A stretch of 64,000 nucleotides of DNA from Amoebophrya sp. A120 (lineage: Eukaryota; Sar; Dinophyceae; Syndiniales; Amoebophryaceae): assembly GCA_905178155.1 (NCBI GenBank), contig CAJINV010000006.1, positions 1,365,876 to 1,429,875 on the forward strand, given 5' to 3'. A program made the position numbers and the translations under genes. How positions within the stretch are numbered: position 1 is the stretch's first letter; every line of letters starts with the position of its first letter. Of this stretch, positions 48,403-58,640 are shown piece by piece. Below the pieces are notes generated by a model. That model was not told where the DNA came from and searched no databases. It was given only the letters and a program-made list of their open reading frames with translations.

Positions 48403-49860
48403 TGTGCCTTTTTGGTACGTATATGATATCATGATGTGCTTTGGACAAAACCGATGTTCAGTCGTAAACAGATTTGTGTTGCATAAATGAGCTTTCTCGC
48501 ACGTTCACTTACAAATTTGTATTGCAAAAATCTTGGTTCTCGCATGATCCGGTTTTGTTCTTGGATAAATGCCAATTCTCGAAAGCAGCATCACAGACGT
48601 GCATTACAAGTTGCGCTTTCTTATGCTGAGTTCTTCCCCATGCAAAATCATAATAAGGTCCTCAGATCGGAAGATCCAAAGGATGAAAGTTCAAAAAGGA
48701 AATTATAATCAGGCTCTTTCTTCATGCCTTTCATTATTCATGCTTTTTCATTATATTTTTGAGGTGACTAACCAGAAATAACTAGCTATCTAGCATAGGC
48801 TCTAACGTATTTGTTAGGTTTAGGATTAGGATGTGGTATACGCTAGCTGCGCAAGTCGGTTAACAGTGAACCGGTACCCACGGGTGTTGACCGATCGACC
48901 TATTGCCAGCTAGGGGAGCACCCATGCGGTGGCGGGATCCAGCGCCCCTAGGTCGGGGGCGCTCCTGCCTTTGCCGTATGGGACCCCGTGGGCTGAAGTA
49001 TCCACTCGCGCGCCGCGCCCATTCTAGTTAGGGTCTATTTTTGCTTTCTTCTTCTCTTCATCCCATTTCGACAGGTCAAGCAATTCTACTCTCGCAGTTC
49101 GCTCCGGCTACAGTGATCTACTTAAACTTCTATTTTGATTTTACATTGCAATATATGATATCATGAAGCCGCGTGCACCTCTAGAGAGAAGAAGATCAAC
49201 AGGAAGAAGAGGCAGCTGCTGCAACTCTAGTGCAGTAAAAGTGCGTAGGATCTGCAACATCGAGGATCCTGCTAGAAGATAGAAGTATTTCTACACCTCG
49301 TCGAAGGTGATTCGACTGACGACACGTCGAAATAAACCCAAACAACAGGCCCCTGATCCATTGTTCAAGTCTTGAGCTTTACAACGATTTAACGAAAACT
49401 GAGCCCGTGGTTGTTCTGAGCTTCCTTTTTGGGTGCTGGACCACAACTCGTATATCAATATCTAAGAACGATCATATTAGCGAACTTTAAACTGACTCTA
49501 GTCCGACTCTTCGCCCCCTCTACTAAATACCGCGACCTTTACAAGTGTTTGCTCTGGTGTTGGCCGTCAAAGATAGTTGAAAACTGTTGGCGCTCGCGTG
49601 CGTCCAAAAAAAAGTACAATTATCGAAGGTCCAACGAACACGTCTAAGTATTTGTCGCTCCCTACTTGCAAAAAAATCCCCACCGCATTGCTACTCTAGA
49701 TTATTTGTGCTATTCATATAAAGTCGCTCTTTGCCCATCAAGTATACAAGCCACACTCAGGGGCACAACTTCTCCGAAGCAGCTTCTACTTCCAGGAACT
49801 CCATTATTCGGATAAAGACACTACAGCCGTCCTCGTGTAATTACAAAATAAACGAACAAG
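48403..49860. other. Intergenic region with introner debris
   Basis: 48430-48570 contains complementary GGACAAAACCGATG and CCGGTTTTGTTCTTGGATA with ATTTGTGTTGCAT words between, a decayed E-like element. 48820-48835 has TTAGGTTTAGGATTAGG, loosely telomere-like. 48850-49030 is GC-richer with possible hairpins (CCCTAGGTCGGGGG). No RNA gene could be assigned and no coding frame is supported. Confidence 0.45.
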
Positions 49861-51859
49861 ATGACGTGGTCCCTCCTGCGCTCTATTGCAAAAACCGGGT
49901 CTGCCGTCTACGTTCTCGCGCACCAAACGAATTGCGCTGTGCTCGTTGCAGCGATGTACCTGGGTTCTTCATCATCTTCTCATCCTGCCGAACAGCCTGG
50001 GCAGCGTGAGATGTTCGCAGCGCAGGATGAGCGTTGGATTGTTCCAGGTGGGTACACAGGCACCGTCCCCGCTGTTCCTATTTAGAGCAGATATCCCCCT
50101 CCTGTGCCTGCCTCTTCTTATAGCGTGAAAAAGCGTCGCGATTTGTGTAGTACTACTTCGCAAGGACACCAGAGCGCATAGATATTTGCTCTTTGCATTG
50201 TGCATACCGATCCACCATGATGTTGTTTTTGGACTGCTAGGACTACTTTCGCTCGCCTACAGGAGAGGATTTGCATTGCTGTTTGGGCCACTACAGCAGA
50301 ACGGAATATGAAAGAACGCCTAGGATTCTACGGCACTGGTGCCCGCTTTTGAGTAGGCTCAGTATCCGCCCAAAATTCTGCTCACGTGGATACTCTTACC
50401 TTGTTGCAGTAAGTCAAAACGATGCGCGTACTAAACTACGCAAAAGGCGCTGCACAAACTTAAGTATAAGTTTCGTGAGTGTTGTACGGGGCAGGGGTGG
50501 GGATTTTCATTTTGATAAGCCCTGGGGATCACCACGACTCGTCGGATTTCACCGTGCGTCGTCGCATGGTCAAGGTCAAGGTCCAGCTCGCAGCCGGTAC
50601 CAAGGTGCGGATGGTGATAGGCGAAAATGGTCGTTATCCGCAATATGGAAAATCAAAAAGACAATTCAAATTGGTGCAATTGGACAAGCCACAGCAGTAT
50701 GAAATTGAAGGGGGAGCAGGCTTTATGTCAACATCGCGCTTGTGGTTGCCTCGATCTGCCATTGCACGGGAGAAGCCTGGTGCGCCGATGCCGGATGCCC
50801 CGGGTTCTTCATCTTCTCATCCTGCAGAGAAGCCGGTTGCGCGCCGCTCGGACGAGAAGAGGAGCGCCGGCGGCCATGCTGCTCTCGCCGACCCGGACGA
50901 ACGGCGGATTCGTCCAGGTGGGTTCCAAGGCTTCGCCATGGCTGTTCCTATTTACAGCAAATATAATCCCCATGCCCATGCGCCTGCCTCTTCTTTATCG
51001 TTTGTTAGAGAGCGTCGCGATTTTTATTGTGTACTCCCTCGCAAAAACACGATAGCGCATATTTCTTTGCATTGTGGATAGCTATCTATACTGTGGACTG
51101 CTAGTAGGACTTTCGGGCGCCTACACCAGTGAGGAGGAGATTTGCATTGTTGTTTGGGCTACTACAGCAGAACGGAATATCAACAAAGAACGCCTAGGAT
51201 TCTACGGCATTGGTGCCCGCCGCTTTTCAGTAGGCTCAGTATCCGCCCAAAATAATACTGCTCACGTTGATGCTCTTGCCTTGTTGCAGCAATTTTACTA
51301 GCCGATGGGCGGCGTACTAAACTACGCAAACGGCGCGTCACAAACTTCACTTTCGTGAGTGTTGTACGGGGGGGCAGGGGTGGGGATTTTCATTTTGATA
51401 AGCCCAGAGGATCACCACAACGAGGACCAACACGACTCGTCGGATGTCCGCTCGCAGCATACGAGGGTCAAGGTCGAGCTCGCAGAGGGTACCAAGGTGC
51501 GGATGGTGGGAGATCAACATGGTCATTTTCCGCAAACTGGTGATTGTCGCGGTGGTTCTCGCAGACGCGAGCGTGATTGGTTGACATTGGTACAATTGGA
51601 CCAGCCACAGCGGTATGAAAATGCTACTGGGGGAGGCTGGATGTCAACATCGCGCTTGTGGCTGCGTGAATCTGCTTTCTCTTCGATGCCGGAAATCCCT
51701 TCGACGCCGGATGGTGAAGACTCACCAGGCGGGGCTGAAGTCCGCGAGGCATTGTTACGAGCAGAGCTGACGCGCCTCCGCAGCGAGCAAGTAAAATTCT
51801 ATGAATCTTCCGGCGAGGGGTGGATGCGCGGGTTGCCGGCACCTGATCCTAAAAGATGA
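49861..51859 (+). CDS. Protein with internally duplicated exon unit
   Basis: Two long F-like introners; the joined frame runs from the ATG at 49861 to the TGA at 51857-51859, about 365 residues. N-terminus MTWSLLRSIAKTGSAVYVLA has a weak hydrophobic, signal-like stretch. The protein repeats a unit: GSSSSHPAE, then DER..PGG..AVP, then GDHHDSSD or EDHHNEDQ, then V.V.LA.GTKVRMV.G, LVQLD.PQ.YE and MSTSRLWL. The GTKVRMVxGxxG segment resembles small beta-barrel (SH3/KOW-like) folds, which is only a guess. Exon and introner were duplicated together (about 870 bp per unit). Confidence 0.65.
50079..50517 (+). mobile_element. Long F-like introner, 439 bp (unit 1)
   Basis: Left TATTTAGAGCAGATATCCCC, right GGGGATTTTCATTTTGATA preceded by GCAGGGGTGG. 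Flanks GTTCC/AGCCC do not match well. Removal joins V-P-A-V to P-G-D-H in frame. Confidence 0.72.
50949..51400 (+). mobile_element. Long F-like introner, 452 bp (unit 2)
   Basis: Left TATTTACAGCAAATATAATC then CCC, right GGGGATTTTCATTTTGATA; flanks GTTCC/AGCCC identical to unit 1. The interior is about 90% the same as unit 1 by eye. Removal joins M-A-V to P-E-D-H in frame. Confidence 0.72.
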
Positions 51860-51898
51860 AGACGATATAATTGCACTGCGCCTTCTCTTTATCACGTG

Positions 51899-51943
51899 CA
51901 AATATTATTCCCTCTGCGTCCACCTCTTCAGTCAAGAAACTTC
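51899..51943. repeat. 45-bp dispersed repeat, copy 1
   Basis: TTCCCTCTGCGTCCACCTCT and following CAGTCAAGAAACTTC recur at 53424-53470 with one or two changes. Lies between the preceding stop and the next gene. Confidence 0.7.
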
Positions 51944-52021
51944 AGTCAAGAGGATGAAGAGCAACATAATGGTGCAGGTGCAAGACCACCTTCCGTCTCG
52001 TCTTCTTCACCCAGCAACAGC

Positions 52022-52411
52022 ATGCTGAAACAGGATCGAGTGTTAAAGAAAACAACGGACGATCAAGATGAAATAAATGCGGCGCCAAGAGAGGACTCCG
52101 CGGAGGAAGCGGCTGCGCGACCAGAAAGAACTCCTCGTCGCCGGTCCAAAAATCGAGGCAGTACCTCTAGCACCTCTTCATTCCTGCGCGGAGGTGGACA
52201 ACGCAGGAAAGAACCCACGAAAAAGTCGAAGGATAGTGTTGACAGCACAAACAGCGATGCGGAAACAGAAAAGCTACCAAAGAAGCGCAAAAAGAAAAGT
52301 AGTTTTCTCGCCGGTTCAACATCTTCACAAGAGGAAGAAGACTTGCACGAAAACCATGGCTATGCATTTCAAATATGTCTGGGTCTGGAAACTTGTGATG
52401 CTAATTTATGA
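52022..52411 (+). pseudogene. Charged Ser/Lys-rich protein ending in a half introner
   Basis: From the ATG at 52022 the product is MLKQDRVLKKTTDDQDEIN..., rich in Lys, Arg, Ser and Glu, with nuclear-signal-like KLPKKRKKKSSF. At 52361 it runs into a family A introner whose right half is absent, so the frame terminates at 52411 within the element. Either the gene lost its 3' exons or the downstream part moved. The open frame also extends upstream without an ATG to 51896. Confidence 0.55.
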
Positions 52412-52545
52412 ATTGTGGGGACACTGCAATAGGCAGCCACGCATGACAAGTTTCTGGGCTCCTATGTGTTCCGCTTTCCGCATGACAAACTACATTTTTG
52501 CATGACAGGCAAGAGGGTCTTTTCCTGCTCACGCATTCTTTGTGT
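52361..52545 (+). mobile_element. Truncated family A introner (left half only)
   Basis: Starts TATGCATTTCAAATATG followed by the GTCTGGGTCTGG core, preceded by ATGGC. The interior continues to about 52545 (CACGCATTC), but no complementary right arm or second ATGGC follows. Confidence 0.75.
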
Positions 52546-52829
52546 TGGTTGCTTGTTCTGTTTGTTCTTCCCAATCTGTAATGCGCCCCGTCTTCTCTGC
52601 AATAAATTCTAATCATCGGTCCGTGTCGGTTTTGATTCTGTCATTCCTGTACCTCATTCTTTGGTATTCCTCTTTCGGTTCTTTCTTTCCCTGCTCTGCA
52701 TTCATGAGAGAGCTCGAGTTTTCGATTTTGACATCGGTTTTCTATTTTTCGAACTTCTATTTACCTTGCATTGTATCGTCCTCGATTTCTCGTAGCTGCA
52801 TTACAAATATTTTCTAGCTCATTCTCATC

Positions 52830-53095
52830 GATCTCGACGTCAGTCTCGGTTTTTTGTTTTATTTTTAGCATTTCAAATGATCCATAAAGTTAAAGCTATA
52901 ACATCGATCTCGACGCCATCGGTTTTTTGTTTGTTCCAGCATTACAAATGATCATTAGCTCGCATTTTTCGATCTCGACGTTCTTTGCTCGACATTATTG
53001 CTTAACTATAGGATTTGCTAGACCTACCATATCGATCATGCTCGATTTCAATCTCGATCTCGATCCTTGTATGTCGATATCGATCTCGTCTTTCG
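52830..53095. repeat. Degenerate ATCGATCTCGACG repeats
   Basis: The word TCGATCTCGACG (or a close variant) recurs at least six times in 260 bases, interspersed with GCATTACAAATGATC and TTTTTTGTTT segments. Irregular spacing; no coding frame supported. Confidence 0.65.
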
Positions 53096-53247
53096 TGCCC
53101 CGAGTGAGTTTCACCTTGCCTTTTCCCTCCTATTCCCATTTTCCTTTCTTTAAGCACGTTGTTTTCGTGGTTTTATGGTCGGTGAACCGGTACCCCTGTC
53201 CGTCATAGCGGCGGTTGTAGTAAGAGAGCTGCACACGACGGAAAAAT

Positions 53248-53421
53248 CTAGTCGTTCCGTTTCGTTTTCTCGGGTTCCACGTAGTGCTGGCCCGCAAGTT
53301 TCCGCTTCTCCTCGTTGTCGTCTAATTCTTCTTTGGTTATGTATTTCGAAACCTTTTGCAACGCCAACTGCCGCTTCTTCTCCGTTAAAAGCCGCTGGAT
53401 CTCTTCGTCCGTCGGCGTACA
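53248..53421 (-). pseudogene. Minus-strand coding fragment, no start codon
   Basis: Reading left from 53421, the open frame gives TPTDEEIQRLLTEKKRQLAL, then QKVSKYITKEELDDNEEKRK and LAGQHYVEPEKTKRND-stop, which looks like real helical, charged protein. An in-frame TGA at 53422-53424 and the 45-bp dispersed repeat abut its 5' side, so it is a terminal exon lacking its upstream part, or a gene fragment. Family not identified. Confidence 0.5.
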
Positions 53422-53423
53422 TC

Positions 53424-53470
53424 AAATATTTTTATTCCCTCTGCGTCCACCTCTTCAGTCAGGAAACTTC
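53424..53470. repeat. 45-bp dispersed repeat, copy 2
   Basis: Matches 51899-51943. Its border coincides with the loss of the open frame of the minus-strand fragment 53248-53421. Confidence 0.7.
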
Positions 53471-54545
53471 GGGCGCGGAAGCGTGAATGACTGGCACAGA
53501 TAGAGCCTGCCGGAAGGTGAATAAATACGGTTCAGGATCAGGACGAGGCATTTTTATTTTTTTGCTGCAGCGAGTTACAGTTTGCTATTTCTTCGAGAAG
53601 CATTCCCTAAGTTGTACGAGTAACTATGCGAAGATCTTCTCTCAACGTCAGTTGCACTCCCCAATGTCTGGTAAAGAGACAGAAACATTCCCGGACGATA
53701 CATACTTTCTTTATTGAAAACATTGGTATATAATCGGAGAAGTAAGAGTAAGTAGAAACTACGTGCGCCTGAGGTCGGACATGTTGCTGCGCCAACATGA
53801 AAACCACTCTTGAGAAGTTGTACTAAATTCCTTCACAGGAGCGCGATTTCTGCTCGTCACATCTCCGATATGAAAACGAATGCACTGAAAACATTAACTC
53901 GCAACAGAACAAGAAGCTGCGAAGCTAAAGTGCTGAGTGGGCTGCACGCCGGGGACCAAAGTTGCTGCAGCTCGTGTTCCAATAGATGCGCTTTCGTTTA
54001 TTTCTAATATTCTTCGTTAGACCTATTGAAGCCACTACAACGTGTCGGTATCTAGTTCTTCAAGAAGGTTCCTCGTCAGTAGAACATATCTTCAGTAGAA
54101 GATGAAATCGCATTTGTTCGTGTGGCCCTCCTTCGTGAAGATTCTGAGGAACTGGTTTCTTGCAAAAAAATTTTCGGTCGTCCCAGGTGGGGGTTTCGTC
54201 TCGTAGGATATAGCTGCATGATCATCTATCAGCAGGAACTTTTACAATTACAATTAGTTAGACTTTTATGGGGTCGTCGTCCGTCTTCGTATCGTCGTGG
54301 TTGTTGGTTTTGGATTTGGATTGTCTCCGCCTCCAGCTCGCTGGAAGTGCGAGAATTTGGCACAAAATAGAACCTAAAGAAACTGTCTTTTTGTATAATT
54401 CCAATTTTCAAAGATACAAGAAATTGAATGGCGGTTTTTTTTTCGAAATTGTACTACAATTTTATATGCAATTACGAAAGACCATCACCGGAAAATTAAG
54501 AAGCACCTACTGCAGTTGTAGTTGTTATTCGTGATTTCTTCAAAA
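53471..54545. other. Intergenic region
   Basis: About 1.1 kb of AT-rich DNA before the gene at 54546. No supported coding, RNA or introner feature. Confidence 0.5.
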
Positions 54546-57413
54546 ATGAACGGCGCCATCGATAGCCATTGGATGGACTCCTTGCAAAACAACGTCGAAG
54601 AGCTTTACGAAACTGGTTTGACAGCGTTCGCGCGCCAATTCGCAGGAGGCAGTGACGATGATGTTGTTGATGGGAAACAAGAAAGGCGGTTGTATACTGG
54701 TGGAAGTGCCAGCACGACCTCCGAGCGGCTGCATGAGAGGAAACAAGAAGAACGGGGCGGAGGTATTATACCGGAGGGAGGCGGGGGAGGAAGAACCTCG
54801 CCCACCACAAAGATCCGCCCGGCGAGCTTCTACTACGTGAACGAAGAGGATGAGGATGAGTCTTTCAACGCAGAGATTGGAGAGGACGAGCAGCTAGGTG
54901 GGGAGAAAAACAAAAACAGCCGCGCAACTACAAGAAATCGTGAACATCATCATGCTGGTGCAGCTTCTTATCAAGCGCGTCGTGGCGCTGCAAATGGTGC
55001 GAACCAGCTTCTCCACCAGGTGAGCACCTCGGTGCACCAAAACTTCAAGTACGCGAGAAAAAATTTCAAGAGATTCGAGCACAACCACGTGCCCAACCTG
55101 CGGCCCGTGGTGAGTAGGCTGTGGACGGAAAATTTCTATGAACTGCAAAAGTATCGTACTCGTATAATGGCATTACAAATTTTCCCAGTATGAGAAATAA
55201 AATTTGTAATGCTGATTTACCTCAACAAAAAGATTTGTAATGCATGATTGCAATAGATACGAGTACGATACTTTTGCACAGGATAATTTCTTGCCTGTGG
55301 TGCAGCAGCTTGGAGAGTTGGCGACGAATACTAGGGGTGGGCGAGGAAACGCGACCACGTATCCAGGAAAAAAACTGTGTAAGTGTAAGTTTCTTGGAGG
55401 AATAGCATCACAAGTTTGCTCTGCATGACACAGAAAACCTGTCATGCGTACCTAGTACGTGAAAACACGCACGAAAATTGCCTCTGATGCATGTCCAGCA
55501 TGACAAGTTTAACAGTTTTGCATTTTCTGCAACACAAAGTGACACTTACACAGTTTTTTTCTTTTGATACCACGACGGACGGCTCCAGTAGAAGTTGTAC
55601 TCCTGGTCGTACGCAGCCGCAGGTGCCGCACAAGAGCACAAGTACAAGAAACAAAAGCAACAATATTAAACACCCTCAAATTATGAATGGCGTTGTGCAA
55701 CAAGAAGCGGACGACTTTTCAAAGCACCAGAATGTTGATGTCTTCAACGCTGCTAGTTGTAGTTCTTCTAGTACTTCGCCATCAAAGATATTAGAGAGCA
55801 GCCCGGGAAGTCATCTGCAGCAGCTCTATGGCGCTCTCAAACGTTCTTACATTCTCAACTGTTACATGAATTTGCGATGCAAGAGCCTTAACAGTCACAG
55901 GTGCAAGCTTGCTGCTATCGCATCACAGATTTGGCACGGACTTAGATTCTGTGTAGCTCTTCGGAGATTAGTCACGCGAAGCAGCTTGATCATCTACCGG
56001 TGCCGGCTCAAGGTCGTACTTTTGCACGACAAATTCATGCAAGAACTACAGTTGAGAGTGTAACGCTTGACCACGCCACAACCTCCCCACCTTCCGTATA
56101 GACCCTGGGGAAATTCCGATGCAGATGGAGAATTTTCGGGGTTTCGAGGTGCCCACCTTCCTTTCGAGCACAAGAACAACGAGTAGCAGAAAGCGGAACG
56201 AGAGGGCGCAAGATAACTTTCATTTCGATTTCAGCACAACCAGGAATGAAAATGAAATATTAAACTACGCAAGAACTAGAACTACTACTTCTACTGCTCC
56301 GCAGCACTATGTTTCGTCTCCGCAGGTGGCACACGACGGTGGGTTCGTGCACGACGAGCAGCACCTTGTGGCCCTACAGCACGATCGACGCGAGGCTGCT
56401 GGTTGTGGTCCACCTGGTGCGCAGTTGTTTTCGCGCACGAGTAAGGGAAGCAGCATTTTCTTGCGAGAGCAGGATCTAGATCAGGATATTGCAGCACACG
56501 AGGAGCGGCAGTTGCGGGGGACGATGTTGACATCAGCAAGAATGTCAAAGGATTACGAGATAAATCCGTTGTTCTCGCGGACCAGCTATGCATTGCAAAA
56601 GTATCGTACTAGTACTATAAATCGCATGACAAATTAGCCCAGCATGACAAACGGAATTTGTCATGCTGATTTGGCTTGGAAGCGAGATTTGTAATGCATG
56701 ACTGCGATTAGTACGACTACGAGTACGATACTTTTGCACAGGATACGAGCAAGGGAAGCTCGCTCGCGGAGGAGGTCCAAGAACTGTACAGCTACACGAG
56801 GACGTATGGGAGTGTCAGGTTTGAAATCGACAAAGTTGAAATAAAACTTGTAATGCATAAAATCGATAGCAGTTGGAAGCTGAATTTTCAATCGGCGCAT
56901 GACAAATTTGGGCCACGTCTAAATCCAGTTTGTCATGCTGTTTTGGGACAGAAGGCGTCTTTTGTCGTGCTACTTCAGCAGCTCTACCGCAGACCCCAAA
57001 CAGGCTGACAGTCGGCCTCACTTGCCGTCCCTGCAAGAGAGGCGCTTCATGCCTTGCAATTTTTGCATGACAAATTATTTCGGTGCCAGCCCTTACAGGT
57101 TGTGTAGTGGTTTCGGCAGGTTTAGCATGAGAAATTATTTCAACTTTGACGATTTCAATCCTGACGCCTCCATAGGACGTCGGGGGCTGGAGCCGCAGAC
57201 GGAGAGAACCCAAGTCTTGGTGCGCCGCCGATTCACTTCAACATCGCTTCTTCGGTCGACGAAGAAGTCGTGTGCAACCACGAGCAAAAAGAAAAACCGA
57301 AAAGACTTGGCCGTCCGGCCGCGGAAGTTGATGCTGAGGCTGTTGTAGATCTTGGCGGTGAAGAACAAGAATCTTCCAGTAAAGATTCCTCCTGGTTGAA
57401 ATTGAAAATGTAA
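54546..57413 (+). CDS. Asp/Ser-rich low-complexity protein of unknown family
   Basis: Five introners; the joined frame runs from the ATG at 54546 to the TAA at 57411-57413, about 566 residues. N-terminus MNGAIDSHWMDSLQNNVEEL is helical. Then follow Gly/Glu-rich sequence, the acidic EEDEDESFNAEIGEDEQLG block (also found as a fragment in the mosaic at 46758-46950), QLLHQVSTSVHQNFKYARKN, Ser-rich linkers, and a Gly-Arg-Pro-containing basic segment (KPKRLGRPAAEV) near the end. It is the likely source of mosaic block S. No enzymatic motif seen. Confidence 0.7.
55137..55285 (+). mobile_element. Family B introner, reverse orientation, 149 bp
   Basis: Starts TATGAACTGCAAAAG, ends CTTTTGCACAGGATA; flanks ATTTC/ATTTC. 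Removal joins T-E-N-F to L-P-V-V in frame. Confidence 0.9.
55360..55569 (+). mobile_element. Family E introner, 210 bp
   Basis: Starts TATCCAGGAAAAAAACTG, ends CAGTTTTTTTCTTTTGATA; TGTGTAAGTGT pairs with ACACTTACACA. Flanks CCACG/CCACG. Removal joins A-T-T to T-D-G-S in frame. Confidence 0.9.
55827..56080 (+). mobile_element. Family H introner, 254 bp
   Basis: Left TATGGCGCTCTCAAACG with TTACATTCTCAACTGTTAC; the right arm is diverged (GTTGAGAGTGTAACGCTTG, end GCCACA). Flanks AGCTC/ACCTC. Removal joins L-Q-Q-L to P-T-F-R in frame. Confidence 0.82.
56587..56745 (+). mobile_element. Family B introner, reverse orientation, 159 bp
   Basis: Starts TATGCATTGCAAAAG, ends CTTTTGCACAGGATA; flanks CCAGC/CGAGC. 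Removal joins R-T-S to K-G-S-S in frame. Confidence 0.88.
56805..57174 (+). mobile_element. Family G introner, 370 bp
   Basis: Starts TATGGGAGTGTCAGG, ends CCTGACGCCTCCATA; AAATCGACAAAGTTG pairs with CAACTTTGACGATTT. Flanks GGACG/GGACG. Longest G copy, with an extra GACAAATTATTTCGG segment. Removal joins T-R-T to S-G-A-G in frame. Confidence 0.88.
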
Positions 57414-58640
57414 GTTAAAGTTTGAATCAAAAGATTTTTCCAGATTCCTGATCCGAAAGAGAAGAGGTAGAGGAACAGCAGCTCTTTTGGATTGCCTAGT
57501 TGAACTACTTTCTTGGTTCGCGGCTCTGCGAAGTTGTTCTTGCAACACCTCCACCACGCGGAGAAAAAACAAAAAGTAAAACAGAAAATAATGCAAACCT
57601 CTGCAGCTGCAAGTAGATGTAGAACTTGTTCATGCGCAAAGTAGTAGCTAGCCATGTTAGATTCAAATGAGCCCGTTGTGGTGCTCGTGCCCCTAGCCCT
57701 AGCTTCAATGATTTTTCTTTTGTACCACCTGCTTGCTAAAAACGCTAAGTAATACGCTTTAGCATACGTTTTTGTTCGACACGGCCGGTGTGAAGATTTT
57801 TTCATCTAAAAAAACGCAGATCATCCATCTTCGCACTATAGTCCACCTGATTTTCATGATGAACGACCAGGATCCCTTGCTACTCCTGCTCCCAAAATTA
57901 TCGTATGGACTAAGAAAGCAACGCCGATCCAGTTCAAGTTCAAGTTCAAGACTCGGTAAAAAAAATGTGAAGATCCCGAGGAGTGAATAAGCATTTAGCC
58001 ATCCTGTGAACAACAACTCCTAAGTACTCTATCGCGTCGTGCAAGCTCCGGATGAAGATTCGGTGCTAGTTGTATCTGTAGGTGTAGTGCATGGTTACAA
58101 GAAAAAAAAAAATGTGAAAGTAGATCCACTCCAGAGAGGACGAAAAAGATCCAGAGCAAATCAAAATTGCGAAAAAGAAGAGCATCTCCAATAAGCGGAT
58201 CAAAAGTCGCGAAGATACTATCAAAAGTTGTCGGTTGCACCGGTTAGAATTTATTTTGAGCTAAAACGCATCTTATTGCTATGCTCCGCTTACATTTGAG
58301 ATAGCAGAAGCATCCTCTTCCTCTTGGAACCAGCAGCAGTTCCTCTTTAGGAAAATCTATAAACAACTCGCAACCCACTTCTCTGGTCTGCTAAAACTTT
58401 CCACCTCTACAACAACTTCTCCTTCTGTTACATGTGCTTTTGAGTACAAACAACATCTATACAAAACAATCCTCGCAAGCATCAGCTAAACGTAAAAGTA
58501 GACGTATAATACTTGTTCATACTTGTTCTTACCTGCTGTTTTTTTGTTTGAGCCTATATTCTCTCTACTCGATCGGTCGAGCTTCTAGCTAAGGACGAAT
58601 TAGTTGGAGAAGTGTTTGTTCTCGATACTGCTATTGAAAA
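57414..58640. other. Intergenic region with one small candidate gene
   Basis: Contains the short membrane-protein frame at 57654-57752. The other 1.1 kb is AT-rich. A lysine-rich stretch at 58090-58240 is open in more than one frame, so none is supported. Confidence 0.5.
57654..57752 (+). CDS. 32-residue single-helix protein, OST4-like
   Basis: MLDSNEPVVVLVPLALASMI followed by FLLYHLLAKNAK-stop. One transmembrane helix flanked by a short acidic N-terminus and a Tyr-His..Ala-Lys-Asn end. OST4, the smallest subunit of the oligosaccharyltransferase in the ER membrane, has the same size and layout (about 30-40 residues, helix,..LYHY.A.NN). The match is by pattern only and a chance frame of this length cannot be excluded. 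Confidence 0.4.
   Translation: MLDSNEPVVVLVPLALASMIFLLYHLLAKNAK

Noticed and set aside
48820-48836. TTAGGTTTAGGATTAGG as a telomere tract
   Set aside because: Only two or three imperfect units in unique DNA; at most an interstitial relic.
57233-57805. 190-residue minus-strand open frame
   Set aside because: Half of it is antisense to the confirmed terminal exon of the 54546-57413 gene; likely a shadow.
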